A stretch of DNA of 64,000 bases, from the NCBI RefSeq assembly GCF_001931485.1, contig NZ_MSDV01000062.1:1-64000 (forward strand), given 5' to 3'. Positions 16,067 through 25,245 of the stretch are shown here, one piece after another (the stretch's first letter is position 1; each line of letters opens with the position of its first letter). The stretch is from Burkholderia sp. SRS-W-2-2016 (GTDB lineage Bacteria; Pseudomonadota; Gammaproteobacteria; Burkholderiales; Burkholderiaceae). The notes under the pieces were generated by a model, which was given only the letters and a program-made list of their open reading frames with translations, was not told where the DNA came from and did not search any database. Made by a program: the position numbers and the translations under genes.

Positions 16067-16194
16067 AGTTTTGATCTACATTCTGTTTCACGCGAGGTTC
16101 GGCGGCCGACAAAGCGGTCGGCGACCCTCGACGCCGTCATCCGCGTGCTTGCCGCTCGCACGCCGATCAGGACAACGAATCAGGGAGACACTGC

Positions 16195-17805
16195 ATGAAT
16201 GCCGCTGTTTGTTCCGCGAACGCCTCGTTCGATACCGACGTCGCCATCATCGGCGGCGGGCCCGTCGGCACGCTGCTCGCGATCCTGCTCGGTCAGCGCG
16301 GCAAGCGCGTGACGCTGGTCGAGCGCTGGTCGCAGGCCTATGGCCGGCCGCGCGCGGTGACCTACGACCACGAAATCGCGCGCATCCTCGCGACGCTCGG
16401 GATCGATTCGGAAAACGATCCGGCCATTTCGTACCACGATGAGCTGTACTACTGGAAAGACGCGCGCGGCGAGAACCTGCAGATCGTCGACTGGCAGAGT
16501 CAGTCCGCGTCGGGCTGGCGGGTGCGTTACTGGTTCAACCAGCCGGACCTCGAAGCGCGCCTGACCCGCATTGTCGACGCGATGCCGGAGATCACGCAGT
16601 GGCGCGGTTGGGAAGGCACCGCACTGGTTCAGGATGCCGACGGCGTGACGGTGTCGCTACGCCGCAATCCGCAGGAAGACAGCGCGAGCGGCGCGACCCG
16701 CACGCTGCGCGCGAAGTACCTGGTCGGGGCCGACGGCGCGAACAGCTTCGTGCGCGACGCGCTCGGCATCGACAACGAGGACAGGGGCTACTTTTTCGAC
16801 TGGCTGATTCTCGACGTGATCCCGCAGCACGAATACGCGGAGCAGCCCGCGCAGTGGCAGCTGTGCGATCCGAAGCGTCCGACCACGATCGTGCCCGGCG
16901 GCCCGGGGCGGCGTCGCTGGGAGTTCATGGTGTTGCCGGGCGAATCGGTCGAGCAGATGCAGACGCCCGAGCGCGCGTGGCAGTTGCTCGAACCGTGGGG
17001 CATGACGCCGGCGAACGCCGAACTCGAGCGCAGCGCGGTCTACCGCTTTCAGGCGCGCTGGGCGAAGACGTGGAATCGCGGCCGTTGCGCGATTGCCGGC
17101 GATGCCGCGCATCTGATGCCGCCGTTCGCGGGCGAGGGGATGTGCGCGGGCCTGCGCGACGCGTTCGCGCTCGGCTGGCGCCTGAATGCGATCCTCGAAG
17201 GCACGCTGTCGGACGCGGTGCTCGACAGCTATACGAGCGAGCGCCTCGACCATGCGAAGCACTACATCGAGTTCAGCCAGGAGCTCGGCAAGATCATCTG
17301 CATTGCGAACGAACAGGAAGCGGCCGAGCGCGACGTGAAGATGAAGGCCGACCTCGCGGCCCGCGAGAACCGGCCGGTGCCGACCGATCTGTGTCACCTG
17401 GGGCCGGGCGCGTGGTCCGCCGAATCCGCGCATGCGGGCGAGTTGTCGGTGCAGGGCGTGGTCGACGCGAACGGTACGCGCGATCGTTTCGACCAGGCGG
17501 TGGGTCACGGCTGGTTCGTGCTCGGTCTGGATGCCGATCCGGCACAGGCGTTGGGCAGCGAGCGGGTCGCGCAACTGGCGTTGCTCGGAGGCCGGACCGC
17601 GACGATCGGCACGCCCGGCACGCAGTGCGATGCAGTGGATATCGAAGCCACCTACCAGCGCTGGCTCGCCGATATCGATGCAACCTATGTATTGCTGCGT
17701 CCCGACTTCTACGTCGCGGCCACCGCGAGCAGTGTCGAACTGTTGTGCCGGCGCTTCGACGAGGTCGTCGCGAAGCTGCATCTGCGCGTGCCGGAAGTCG
17801 CGTGA
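16195..17805 (+). CDS. FAD-dependent aromatic hydroxylase (MhpA-like), probable resorcinol hydroxylase
   Basis: A 536-residue group A flavoprotein monooxygenase. It has the GxGxxG dinucleotide motif in VAIIGGGPVGTLLAILLG (residue ~18), the DG motif in YLVGADGANSFVRDALG, and the GD motif in CAIAGDAAHLMPPFAGEGMCAGLRDAFALGWRL. The C-terminal thioredoxin-like region is typical of MhpA/phenol-2-monooxygenase relatives. The next two genes encode maleylacetate reductase and hydroxyquinol 1,2-dioxygenase, so the expected reaction is resorcinol to hydroxyquinol with NAD(P)H and O2, as in tsd/gra-type gene sets. No resorcylate decarboxylase is present nearby. The start has a GGGAGA Shine-Dalgarno sequence. 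Confidence 0.82.
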   Translation: MNAAVCSANASFDTDVAIIGGGPVGTLLAILLGQRGKRVTLVERWSQAYGRPRAVTYDHEIARILATLGIDSENDPAISYHDELYYWKDARGENLQIVDWQSQSASGWRVRYWFNQPDLEARLTRIVDAMPEITQWRGWEGTALVQDADGVTVSLRRNPQEDSASGATRTLRAKYLVGADGANSFVRDALGIDNEDRGYFFDWLILDVIPQHEYAEQPAQWQLCDPKRPTTIVPGGPGRRRWEFMVLPGESVEQMQTPERAWQLLEPWGMTPANAELERSAVYRFQARWAKTWNRGRCAIAGDAAHLMPPFAGEGMCAGLRDAFALGWRLNAILEGTLSDAVLDSYTSERLDHAKHYIEFSQELGKIICIANEQEAAERDVKMKADLAARENRPVPTDLCHLGPGAWSAESAHAGELSVQGVVDANGTRDRFDQAVGHGWFVLGLDADPAQALGSERVAQLALLGGRTATIGTPGTQCDAVDIEATYQRWLADIDATYVLLRPDFYVAATASSVELLCRRFDEVVAKLHLRVPEVA

Positions 17806-17854
17806 AGTTGCCTGCGAAATTGCCTACGAAGTTGCGTGAATACGGAGCCACTTC

Positions 17855-18913
17855 ATGACTGAACGCTTTACCTACGACATCAACCCGGGCCGCGTGCTGT
17901 TCGGGCCCGGCAGCAGCGAAGCGGTCGCGGCCGAAATCGAGCGGCTCGGCGCGCGCCGCGCGCTGGTGCTGTCGACGCCGGCGCAACAGGCCGACGCGCA
18001 ACAACTGGCCGCGCGACTCGGCCCGCTGGCAGCGGGAGTATTCAGCGAAGCCGCGATGCACACGCCGGTCGCCGTCACGCTCAAGGCGCTCGCCGCGTTC
18101 GACGCGGCGCGCGCCGACTGCGTGGTCGCGCTCGGCGGCGGCTCGACGATCGGGCTCGGCAAGGCGATCGCATGGCGCAACGACGCGCCGCAGATCGTGG
18201 TCGCGACCACCTATGCGGGCTCGGAAGTGACGCCGATCCTCGGCCAGACCGAGGACGGCATCAAGACGACGATGCGCGACCGGAAGATACTGCCCGAAGT
18301 CGTGATCTACGACCCGCTGCTGACGCTCGGCCTGCCGGTCGCGATCAGCGTGACGAGCGGCTTGAACGCGATCGCGCATGCGGTGGAGGGCGTCTACGCC
18401 CGCGACCGCAATCCGGTGACGTCGCTGATGGCGGTCGAAGGCGTGCGGGCGCTGCGCGACGCACTCCGCACGATCGTCGCGCGTCCGGACGATCTCGCCG
18501 CGCGCGCCGACGCGCTGTACGGATCGTGGCTGTGCGGCTCGGTGCTCGGCACTGTCGGCATGTCCCTGCATCACAAGCTCTGTCATACGCTCGGCGGCAG
18601 CTTCGAGCTGCCTCACGCGGAGACGCACGCGATCGTGCTGCCGCATTCGGCCGCTTACAACGCGCCGGTCGCGCGCGAGCAACTGCAGCCGCTGGCCGAT
18701 CTGTTCGGCGACACGATCGGCGCCGGGCTGTACGATTTCGCCGGCTCGCTCAGCGCGCCGCGTGCGCTGAAAGATCTCGGCATGAAGCAGTCCCAACTCG
18801 ATGCAGCGGCCGATCTCGCGGTGAAAAATCCGTACTGGAATCCACGTCCGGTCGAACGCGCGGCGGTGCGCGAACTGTTGCAGCGCGCATGGGAAGGCGC
18901 GCGGCCCGAGTAA
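17855..18913 (+). CDS. Maleylacetate reductase
   Basis: A 352-residue iron-type alcohol dehydrogenase-fold enzyme that reduces maleylacetate to 3-oxoadipate with NAD(P)H. Diagnostic parts are the N-terminal RVLFGPGSSEAVAAEI, nucleotide-binding VVALGGGSTIGLGKAIAWR, IVVATTYAGSEVTPILG and the metal/active-site His segment LHHKLCHTLGGSFELPHAETHAIVLPH. It lies 49 bases after the flavin hydroxylase. The spacer between them contains short imperfect repeats of gaagttgcctgcgaa, which look like slippage products. It completes the lower hydroxyquinol pathway with the following dioxygenase. Confidence 0.92.
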   Translation: MTERFTYDINPGRVLFGPGSSEAVAAEIERLGARRALVLSTPAQQADAQQLAARLGPLAAGVFSEAAMHTPVAVTLKALAAFDAARADCVVALGGGSTIGLGKAIAWRNDAPQIVVATTYAGSEVTPILGQTEDGIKTTMRDRKILPEVVIYDPLLTLGLPVAISVTSGLNAIAHAVEGVYARDRNPVTSLMAVEGVRALRDALRTIVARPDDLAARADALYGSWLCGSVLGTVGMSLHHKLCHTLGGSFELPHAETHAIVLPHSAAYNAPVAREQLQPLADLFGDTIGAGLYDFAGSLSAPRALKDLGMKQSQLDAAADLAVKNPYWNPRPVERAAVRELLQRAWEGARPE

Positions 18914-18943
18914 CGGTTCATCTCATTCAAAGGAATCAATCGT

Positions 18944-19789
18944 ATGTCCCAGTTCTTTACCGAAACGGGTTCGACCGAAGCAGTGAACGCGCGCATGAGC
19001 GCGGACATCGATCCACGCGTGAAGACCGTGATGGCTTCGCTCGTCAAACACCTGCACGCGTTTATCAAGGACGTGCAATTGACCCAGCAGGAGTGGGAAT
19101 TCGCGATCGAATTTCTGACGCAAACCGGGCAGCTGTGCGGCAACGAGCGCCAGGAGTTCATTCTGCTGAGCGACACGCTCGGCGCGTCGATGCTGGTCGA
19201 TGCGATCAATCACCGTCGTCCGGCGGGCGCGACCGAGAACACGGTGCTCGGTCCGTTTCACGTCGCCGATGCACCGCAACGGCAGATGGGCGAGCGCATC
19301 ACACTCGACGGCAAAGGCGAGAGCTGCATGTTCGAAGGGCGCGTGGTCGATCTTCAGGGCAAGCCGGTTGCCGGCGCGCGGCTCGATGTCTGGTCCGATA
19401 ACCCGGATGGTTTCTACGACGTGCAGCAACCCGGCATTCAGCCGAAATGGAATAACCGCGGCGTGTTCACGACCGGTGCGGATGGGCAGTACCGCTTCGT
19501 CGGCATCAAGCCGGTGTCGTATCCGATTCCGGACGATGGCCCGGTCGGCAAGATGCTCGCCGCGCTGGGCCGGCATCCGTACCGGCCCGCGCATATGCAC
19601 TTCATCGTCAGCGCGCCGGGCTTCGAGAAGATCGTCACCCATACGTTCGTCGGCGACGATACGTACCTCGGCTCCGATGCGGTGTTCGGCGTGAAGGAGA
19701 CGTTGGTCGCGCCGTTCGAACGTGTGGAGAGCGGCGGCACCGTGTGGCGCTCGCCGTTCGATTTCGTGCTGACGCCGGTTAAGGAGTAA
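18944..19789 (+). CDS. Hydroxyquinol 1,2-dioxygenase (intradiol)
   Basis: A 281-residue Fe(III) intradiol ring-cleavage dioxygenase converting hydroxyquinol to maleylacetate. The N-terminal helical dimerisation domain (DPRVKTVMASLVKHLHAFIKDVQLT) is followed by the catalytic beta-sandwich. Iron ligands of the Tyr-Tyr-His-His set are in DNPDGFYDVQQ, KPVSYPIPDDG and HPYRPAHMHFIVSAPGF. The family member is assigned to hydroxyquinol rather than catechol from the operon partner maleylacetate reductase. It ends 17 bases before a strong intrinsic terminator. Confidence 0.92.
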   Translation: MSQFFTETGSTEAVNARMSADIDPRVKTVMASLVKHLHAFIKDVQLTQQEWEFAIEFLTQTGQLCGNERQEFILLSDTLGASMLVDAINHRRPAGATENTVLGPFHVADAPQRQMGERITLDGKGESCMFEGRVVDLQGKPVAGARLDVWSDNPDGFYDVQQPGIQPKWNNRGVFTTGADGQYRFVGIKPVSYPIPDDGPVGKMLAALGRHPYRPAHMHFIVSAPGFEKIVTHTFVGDDTYLGSDAVFGVKETLVAPFERVESGGTVWRSPFDFVLTPVKE

Positions 19790-19805
19790 CTGGCGCGTGA
19801 CGAGG

Positions 19806-19829
19806 CGCTGCGTTTTTGCAGCGTTTTTT
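19806..19829 (+). terminator. Intrinsic terminator of the resorcinol operon
   Basis: CGCTGC-gttttt-GCAGCG followed directly by TTTTTT: a 6-base GC stem, a 6-base loop and a U tract, 17 bases after the dioxygenase stop. Confidence 0.88.
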
Positions 19830-19835
19830 CTGCGC

Positions 19836-20330
19836 TTAAGCCGCCAACGCCGCCAGCTTGCTCACCGTGTCCGCGCAAGCACACGCCGCTTCCGCGCCCT
19901 TCACGAGGAAGTGCTCGCGGAAGTACTTCACGTGTTCTTCACCGTGGAAATGATGCGGCGTCAGCACCGCCGAGAAAACTGGCGTGCCGGTTTCAAGCTG
20001 CACCTGCATCAGCCCGTTGATGACCGCCTGCGCGACGAACTCGTGCCGGTAAATCCCGCCGTCGACCACCAGACCCGCCGCGACGATGCCCGCATAACGG
20101 CCGCTTTGCGCGAGACGCTTTGCGTGCAGCGGAATTTCGAAAGCGCCGGGCACTTCGAACAGATCGATATCGTCGGCGCTATAGCCGTATTCCTTGATCG
20201 CTTCGAGGAACGAGCTCTTGCATTGATCGACGATGTCGCGATGCCAGCATGCCTGAATGAACGCGAGACGCGGACGCTCGTTGGAGGAAACCGAAGCTGC
20301 CGGTGCGTTGGAAAAGAGAGGTTTGTTCAT
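19836..20330 (-). CDS. ribH: 6,7-dimethyl-8-ribityllumazine synthase (RibH2-like)
   Basis: A 164-residue lumazine synthase that condenses the ribityl-pyrimidine with dihydroxybutanone phosphate in riboflavin synthesis. Motifs are RLAFIQACWHRDIVDQCK (substrate loop, Trp in place of the more common Phe), DLFEVPGAFEIPLHAKRL, GLVVDGGIYRHEFVAQAVINGLM (catalytic His) and TPVFSAVLTPHHFH. The VVDGGIYRHEFVA pattern and length are like the type II RibH2 enzymes of Brucella and rhizobia. It is stand-alone, not in a rib operon, and has an FMN riboswitch leader, so it is regulated by flavin sufficiency. The ATG at 20330 is the only Met before the fold begins. Confidence 0.9.
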   Translation of the reverse strand: MNKPLFSNAPAASVSSNERPRLAFIQACWHRDIVDQCKSSFLEAIKEYGYSADDIDLFEVPGAFEIPLHAKRLAQSGRYAGIVAAGLVVDGGIYRHEFVAQAVINGLMQVQLETGTPVFSAVLTPHHFHGEEHVKYFREHFLVKGAEAACACADTVSKLAALAA

Positions 20331-20407
20331 GGACTTCAGCCTGTTTTGTGTGAACAGGGCGTAGAACGGCAGCGTCCCCGCCGAAGCGAGGATGCTGGCC
20401 GTCCTGT

Positions 20408-20566
<159 letters not shown>

Positions 20567-20627
20567 GTGTTCGTTGACGAACGGGCCGTACGTTACCACG
20601 AATTCGCGCGAATTGCCGGGTAGCCGT

Positions 20628-21254
20628 TCAGTCGTCGTGGTCACTTGTCAACGCGGCGGCGACCCGCTCGCGCAGTGTCGGCAGCATCTCGCCTTCGAAC
20701 CACGGATTGCGTTTGAACCACGCGATATTGCGCGGCGACGGATGCGGCAACGGCATCACCTGCGCGCCGAATTCGGCCCAGCGCACGAGGGTGTCGGTCA
20801 TCGTCGGGCCGAATGCATCGCCTAGTCCGAAGCATTGCGCGTACTGGCCGATCAGCAGCGTGAGCCGCACCGACTTCATATGCGCGAGCAGCTCGCGATG
20901 CCAGCGGCTCGCGCATTCGGGCCGCGGCGGCAAATCTCCGCTCGCGCCGCGCCCCGGAAAACAGAAGCCGACCGGCACGATCGCGAATTTCGATGGGTCG
21001 TAAAACGTCGCGTCGTCGACGCCGAGCCATGTGCGCAGCCGCGCGCCGCTCGCGTCGCTCCACGGCACGCCGGACGCGTGCACTTTCGCGCCCGGCGCCT
21101 GGCCGACGATCAGAATCCGCGCGTGCGCCGATGCGACCAGCACCGGACGAGGCGCATGCGGCAGCAGCGGCGCGCACAGCGTGCACGCGCGGATCTCGCG
21201 CAGCAGCAGGTCGAGTGAGGCGGGGGAATTGGAGCGTTTGTTCGTGACAGCCAT
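20628..21254 (-). CDS. Uracil-DNA glycosylase family protein
   Basis: A 208-residue UDG-superfamily protein that should excise uracil or related bases from DNA. Visible are the N-terminal CTLC pair, ARILIVGQAPGAKVHASGVPWSDASGARLRTWLG (motif 1 GQAPG with the active-site loop), and LPLPHPSPRN-type motif 2 (MPLPHPSPRNIAWFKRN). This N-terminal pattern is common in uncharacterised proteobacterial members. The ATG at 21254 is chosen; an in-frame ATG at 21266 would add four residues, and neither has a convincing ribosome site. The 5' end is close to the LysR gene's 3' end but unrelated functionally. Confidence 0.82.
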   Translation of the reverse strand: MAVTNKRSNSPASLDLLLREIRACTLCAPLLPHAPRPVLVASAHARILIVGQAPGAKVHASGVPWSDASGARLRTWLGVDDATFYDPSKFAIVPVGFCFPGRGASGDLPPRPECASRWHRELLAHMKSVRLTLLIGQYAQCFGLGDAFGPTMTDTLVRWAEFGAQVMPLPHPSPRNIAWFKRNPWFEGEMLPTLRERVAAALTSDHDD

Positions 21255-21365
21255 ATCGCCGTGCATCAACAGATAGTCGGTGATGATACGCCGGTGACTG
21301 CGCGACCAGAGCGCGAAGCCGTCGCGCAACACGTCGCTCGGCGCGGCCCGCACGCTGTCATGCGC

Positions 21366-22307
21366 TCATGCCGGATTACCACCCTGGCAATAACTCTTCA
21401 GCAGCGCGGTAAATTTCTGCGTCAATTCCGGCTCCGCCATTCCTGCCCGCCAGATCGCCGACAGCGCCATCGCGTCGAGCGGCAACTGGAAATTCACGCG
21501 GCGCAGCCCGTACATCGCGCCGACTTCATCCATCGCGAAACCGGGCAGCAGCGCGAGCGTGTCGCTATGCGCGCAGATCGCCAGATTGATCGTGTAGACG
21601 TGCGAATAAATCACCCGATGCGGCAGCGGCACGCGCGCGGCATCGAGCGCGTTGCGCAGGTTCGTCAGCAGCACGCTCGGGCCTTCCGGCAAAAACCACG
21701 GATAGGCGGCGAGTTCTTCGAGCGTCGGCGTCTTGCTGGCCAGCGGATGATGCGCGCGGCACACGAACGCGGGACCGCCGTCGTGGAAAATCGGCTCGAT
21801 ATTCAGCACGCCGGGCCGGTCGCGCTCGGCCCAGCGGCCGATCACCAGGTCGACGTCGCCGGCATCGAGTTGCGACAGCAACTGCTCCATCGACGCCTGG
21901 CGCAGCGTCAACTCCACGCGCGGCGCGATCTTGCCGAACTCGCTGACGCAGCGCGCGAGCGCATCCCACCAGCCCACCGGCGCGAACACGCCGACCGTCA
22001 GCTTGCCCGCCTGGCCGCGCAACAGCGCATCGCATTCGTCTTCCGCGCGTTCGAGATCGGCCATCACTTTCGCGCTGTAGCGGATCAGCACTTCGCCCTG
22101 CAGGGTCGCGCGCGAACCGTACGGCGTGCGCTCGAACAGCTGCGTGCCCATCAACGCCTCGGCTTCCGTCAGCGCCTTCGATACCGCCGACTGCGTCAAC
22201 GCCAACTGTTCGCTGGCCTTTTGCAGGCTGCCGGTGCGGGCAATTTCGTGGATCACCGAAAGATGCCGCATCTTCAGGCGGCCCACGCGTTTTCTGGTCT
22301 CTTCCAT
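21366..22307 (-). CDS. LysR-family regulator of the porin/esterase unit
   Basis: A 313-residue LysR regulator. The HTH (residues ~8-65) reads LKMRHLSVIHEIARTGSLQKASEQLALTQSAVSKALTEAEALMGTQLFERT, followed by the two-lobed PBP-type effector domain (GKLTVGVFAPVGWWDALARCV onward). The arrangement with the hinge-swapped HTH start (RVGRLKMRHL) resembles the GbpR/PcaQ-like branch. It is divergent from a porin-esterase-MFS set and is probably its activator, with an aromatic or ester effector (inference). The ATG at 22307 is chosen; an in-frame ATG at 22337 is possible. Confidence 0.85.
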   Translation of the reverse strand: MEETRKRVGRLKMRHLSVIHEIARTGSLQKASEQLALTQSAVSKALTEAEALMGTQLFERTPYGSRATLQGEVLIRYSAKVMADLERAEDECDALLRGQAGKLTVGVFAPVGWWDALARCVSEFGKIAPRVELTLRQASMEQLLSQLDAGDVDLVIGRWAERDRPGVLNIEPIFHDGGPAFVCRAHHPLASKTPTLEELAAYPWFLPEGPSVLLTNLRNALDAARVPLPHRVIYSHVYTINLAICAHSDTLALLPGFAMDEVGAMYGLRRVNFQLPLDAMALSAIWRAGMAEPELTQKFTALLKSYCQGGNPA

Positions 22308-22494
22308 TGGGTCTTTCCCGGGATGAACTTTCTTCATCTCGTGTGCCGGTTAATTCGTTTTATTGGCGCGCCGAGTCGCCGCAGACTTCTGTCGAAGCCG
22401 CGCGGGGCCGTCAGGAGGGAGGGCCCCGCGTGTCCGCCGGATTATACGGCCACGCTCCTGGCCACCCGGAGCCACTTCTTCGAACAGACTCGCG

Positions 22495-23598
22495 ATGAAA
22501 AAACACAAAACTTACCGCCGCTACGCGACCGCGATTGCCGTGGCGAGCGCATTGGGGATTCCAGCGGCGCATGTGCAAAGCAGCGGCGTGCAGCTCGGCG
22601 GACTGGTCGGCGCCGGCGTCAACTATCTGAGCGACGTCGGCGGCAGCTCGTCGACCTATATGAGTCCGGCCGGCGTGCTGCGGCCGAACTTCTTCTACCT
22701 GCGCGGCAGCGAAGACCTCGGCGGCGGCGTGAAGTCGGTATTCCTGCTCTCGACGATGTTCAGCGTCGCGAACGGCGCGAATCTCGGCGGCACCGGTTCG
22801 ATGTTCTCGCGCGAGTCGTATGTCGGGCTGTCGAACGGCTGGGGCACGCTGACCGCCGGCTCGCATCGCGACTTCATGTTCGACCTCGCAATAAACGGCT
22901 ATGCCGGCTCGTACTTCGCGGGCATCGTCGGCAGCCACCAGGGGCCGTTCGCGGGCTTCGGCGTGCCGTACGGCACGGGCGGCGCGACCGACTTCGACCG
23001 CGTGAACGGCGAGGCGCTCAACAACACCGTGAAGTTCGCGTCGGCCAATTTCAGCGGTCTGACGTTCGGCGCGATGTACGGCTTCGGCGGTCAGGCGGGG
23101 CGATTCGGCGCGTCGTCGTCGAACAGCTTCGGCGTGAACTATTCGAACGCGCTGCTCGGCGTCGGCGCCGCGTACACGCTGGCCAAGTACCCGCAGATCA
23201 ACAACGGCGACGGCGGGATTCGCAACATCGGCGTCGGCGCCAACGTGCGTCCCGCGCCGTGGCGGTTCGCATTGCTCGCGACGTGGTCGCGCAACACCGC
23301 GACCGGCGGCCAGATCGCCGCGTACGACGCGACCGTCGGCTACGACATCACGCCGGCGCTCGGCACCACGCTGACCTACACCTTCATGGACGGCAACCAG
23401 GTGCTGCTCGACAAGCGCGCGCAAAGTCTGGCGGCGTCGCTGAAGTACAACTTCTCGCCGCGCACCACGGTGTATGTGGTCGTGGTCGCGCAACGCGCGA
23501 GCGGACCGGGCGCGAAAGCGCAGATCGGCGGCACGCCCGGCGCGTCGGGTTCGGGCTCGCAAGTGATCACGTCGTTAGGGTTGCAGACCGTTTTCTGA
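22495..23598 (+). CDS. Gram-negative porin (OmpC-like, Burkholderiales type)
   Basis: A 367-residue outer-membrane porin with a signal peptide (YRRYATAIAVASALGIPAAHVQSS), then the typical VQLGGLVGAGVNYLSDVGGSSSTY first strand, FFYLRGSEDLGGGVKSVFLL, SRESYVGLSNGWGTLTAGSHRDFMFD, and C-terminal strand SQVITSLGLQTVF ending in Phe as needed for BAM recognition. Such trimeric 16-strand porins are abundant in Burkholderia and often pair with specific catabolic operons. It is followed 74 bases later by a carboxylesterase and then an MFS carrier, suggesting a substrate entry function. Confidence 0.92.
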   Translation: MKKHKTYRRYATAIAVASALGIPAAHVQSSGVQLGGLVGAGVNYLSDVGGSSSTYMSPAGVLRPNFFYLRGSEDLGGGVKSVFLLSTMFSVANGANLGGTGSMFSRESYVGLSNGWGTLTAGSHRDFMFDLAINGYAGSYFAGIVGSHQGPFAGFGVPYGTGGATDFDRVNGEALNNTVKFASANFSGLTFGAMYGFGGQAGRFGASSSNSFGVNYSNALLGVGAAYTLAKYPQINNGDGGIRNIGVGANVRPAPWRFALLATWSRNTATGGQIAAYDATVGYDITPALGTTLTYTFMDGNQVLLDKRAQSLAASLKYNFSPRTTVYVVVVAQRASGPGAKAQIGGTPGASGSGSQVITSLGLQTVF

Positions 23599-23672
23599 GC
23601 GATCCGTCAAACCGATTCGCCTCGCTATCCCAACCTCATCTCTACGCTTTCTACGCTTCAGGAACCCTCGCA

Positions 23673-25106
23673 ATGCAACTTTCATCGCAAGCCGCCGCTC
23701 CGGTCGTCGCCACGCAAGCCGGCAAGGTCAGCGGTATATCCACGGACGGAGTCGATAGCTGGCTCGGCGTGCCGTACGGCGCGGCCGGCGGCGAACTCGG
23801 TCCGTTCGCCGAAGTGGGCCCGGTGCAGCCGTGGAACGACACGCTCGACTGCGCGCGCGTGCCGGCCGTGTTCGTGCAACCGCAAAGCCGCCTCGCGTCG
23901 ATCATGGGCCCGGCCATCGATGCCTATCCGCAATCGGAGCACGCGTTCACCGTGAACGTGTTCGCGCCGCGCGGCGCGCACAACCTGCCGGTGCTGGTGT
24001 TCGTGCACGGCGGCGGCTTCAGCTCCGGCGGCGGCACCCGCTGGTACGACGGCGGCACGCTCGCGCGCAACGGCCAGGTGGTGGTCGTCACCGTCAACTA
24101 CCGGCTCGGCATCTGGGGCAATCTGTGCGCGGCGGGCGCGCCGGCCAACAACGCGGTGCGCGACGTGCTGGCCGCGCTGCGCTGGATCGCCGCGAATATC
24201 GGCGGGTTCGGCGGCGACCCGGCGCGCGTGACGCTGTCGGGCCAGTCGGCGGGCGCCGCGCTGACCCGCATGCTGACGCTGTGCGACGAAAGCCGCGGGC
24301 TGTTTCAACGCGCGATCCTGATGAGCTGCCCGGGCCGCATCAGCGCGACGCGCGCGGAGATCGGCGAGGCGACCCAGCAGGTGATGAACCGGCTCGGCGC
24401 GGCGGATCTGGCTGCGCTCGCGCAGGCGCCGTCGACCGCGGTGCTCGGCGCGGTGCTCGCGGTGACGCGCGAGTTCGCCGCGCACGGCTCGATCACGCCG
24501 CTGTTTCGTCCATACGCGGACGGCGCGCTGCTGCACGACTGGATGGACGAACCGGAGACGTCCGCGGCGCACGCGCATTGCCGCGAGGTGCTGGTCGGCT
24601 TCACACGCGACGAGAACACTTCGTTCCACTGGCAGCAGGCCGACGCGCTCGAGCGCGCGCCCGACCAGGTGTTCGCGTTGTACCGGCGGCTCCATGGCGA
24701 CGCGGCACCCGCTCGCTATCTGGAAGCGGCGTCGCGCCGCGCGCGTGCAACGCCGTACACGCAGTGGATCGATGCGACGTCGGCCGAAGCGTTCGGGCTG
24801 CCCGCGCTGAGTCTCGCGAGCGAGTACGGCAAAGCGGGGCGCGCGTTCGCGTACCGCTTCGATATGCAGACGCGGCAGCCGCATCTGTACGCGCCGCATT
24901 GTCTCGATCTGCCGTTCTTCTTCGACAATCTGGCCGACTGGTTCGACGCGCCGATGCTCGCGCATTTCGACGCCGACGAATTGCAGCCACTGGCGACGCG
25001 CTTCAGTACCGCGATCGTCAACTTCGCGCGCGATGGCGATCCCGGTATCGACGGCTGGCCCGCGTTCAGCGATGCGACGCCGTTCGTGATGCCGTTCGAT
25101 CGCTAA
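23673..25106 (+). CDS. Type B carboxylesterase
   Basis: A 477-residue alpha/beta-hydrolase of the carboxylesterase/para-nitrobenzyl esterase family. The oxyanion-hole motif is VFVHGGGFSSGGGT, the nucleophile elbow VTLSGQSAGAAL (Ser), an acidic residue lies in GFTRDENTSFHW, and the His is in YAPHCLDLPFFFDN. No signal peptide is visible, so it is cytoplasmic. AGGAA precedes the ATG at 23673. It sits between a porin and an aromatic-acid-type MFS carrier and may hydrolyse an aromatic ester taken up by the cell. The substrate is unknown. Confidence 0.88.
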   Translation: MQLSSQAAAPVVATQAGKVSGISTDGVDSWLGVPYGAAGGELGPFAEVGPVQPWNDTLDCARVPAVFVQPQSRLASIMGPAIDAYPQSEHAFTVNVFAPRGAHNLPVLVFVHGGGFSSGGGTRWYDGGTLARNGQVVVVTVNYRLGIWGNLCAAGAPANNAVRDVLAALRWIAANIGGFGGDPARVTLSGQSAGAALTRMLTLCDESRGLFQRAILMSCPGRISATRAEIGEATQQVMNRLGAADLAALAQAPSTAVLGAVLAVTREFAAHGSITPLFRPYADGALLHDWMDEPETSAAHAHCREVLVGFTRDENTSFHWQQADALERAPDQVFALYRRLHGDAAPARYLEAASRRARATPYTQWIDATSAEAFGLPALSLASEYGKAGRAFAYRFDMQTRQPHLYAPHCLDLPFFFDNLADWFDAPMLAHFDADELQPLATRFSTAIVNFARDGDPGIDGWPAFSDATPFVMPFDR

Positions 25107-25245
25107 TCCGATTCGCGCAGATGATCCCGCTCGCGATCTCGCTTACGATCGCGGCTGACCGGCGGAGTGGCAGCGGGCGCGCCGCGTCCGCTGCCACGTC
25201 CGTTCATCGTTTTCTTCAATTTTCCGGCCCACGTCCAACGCAACC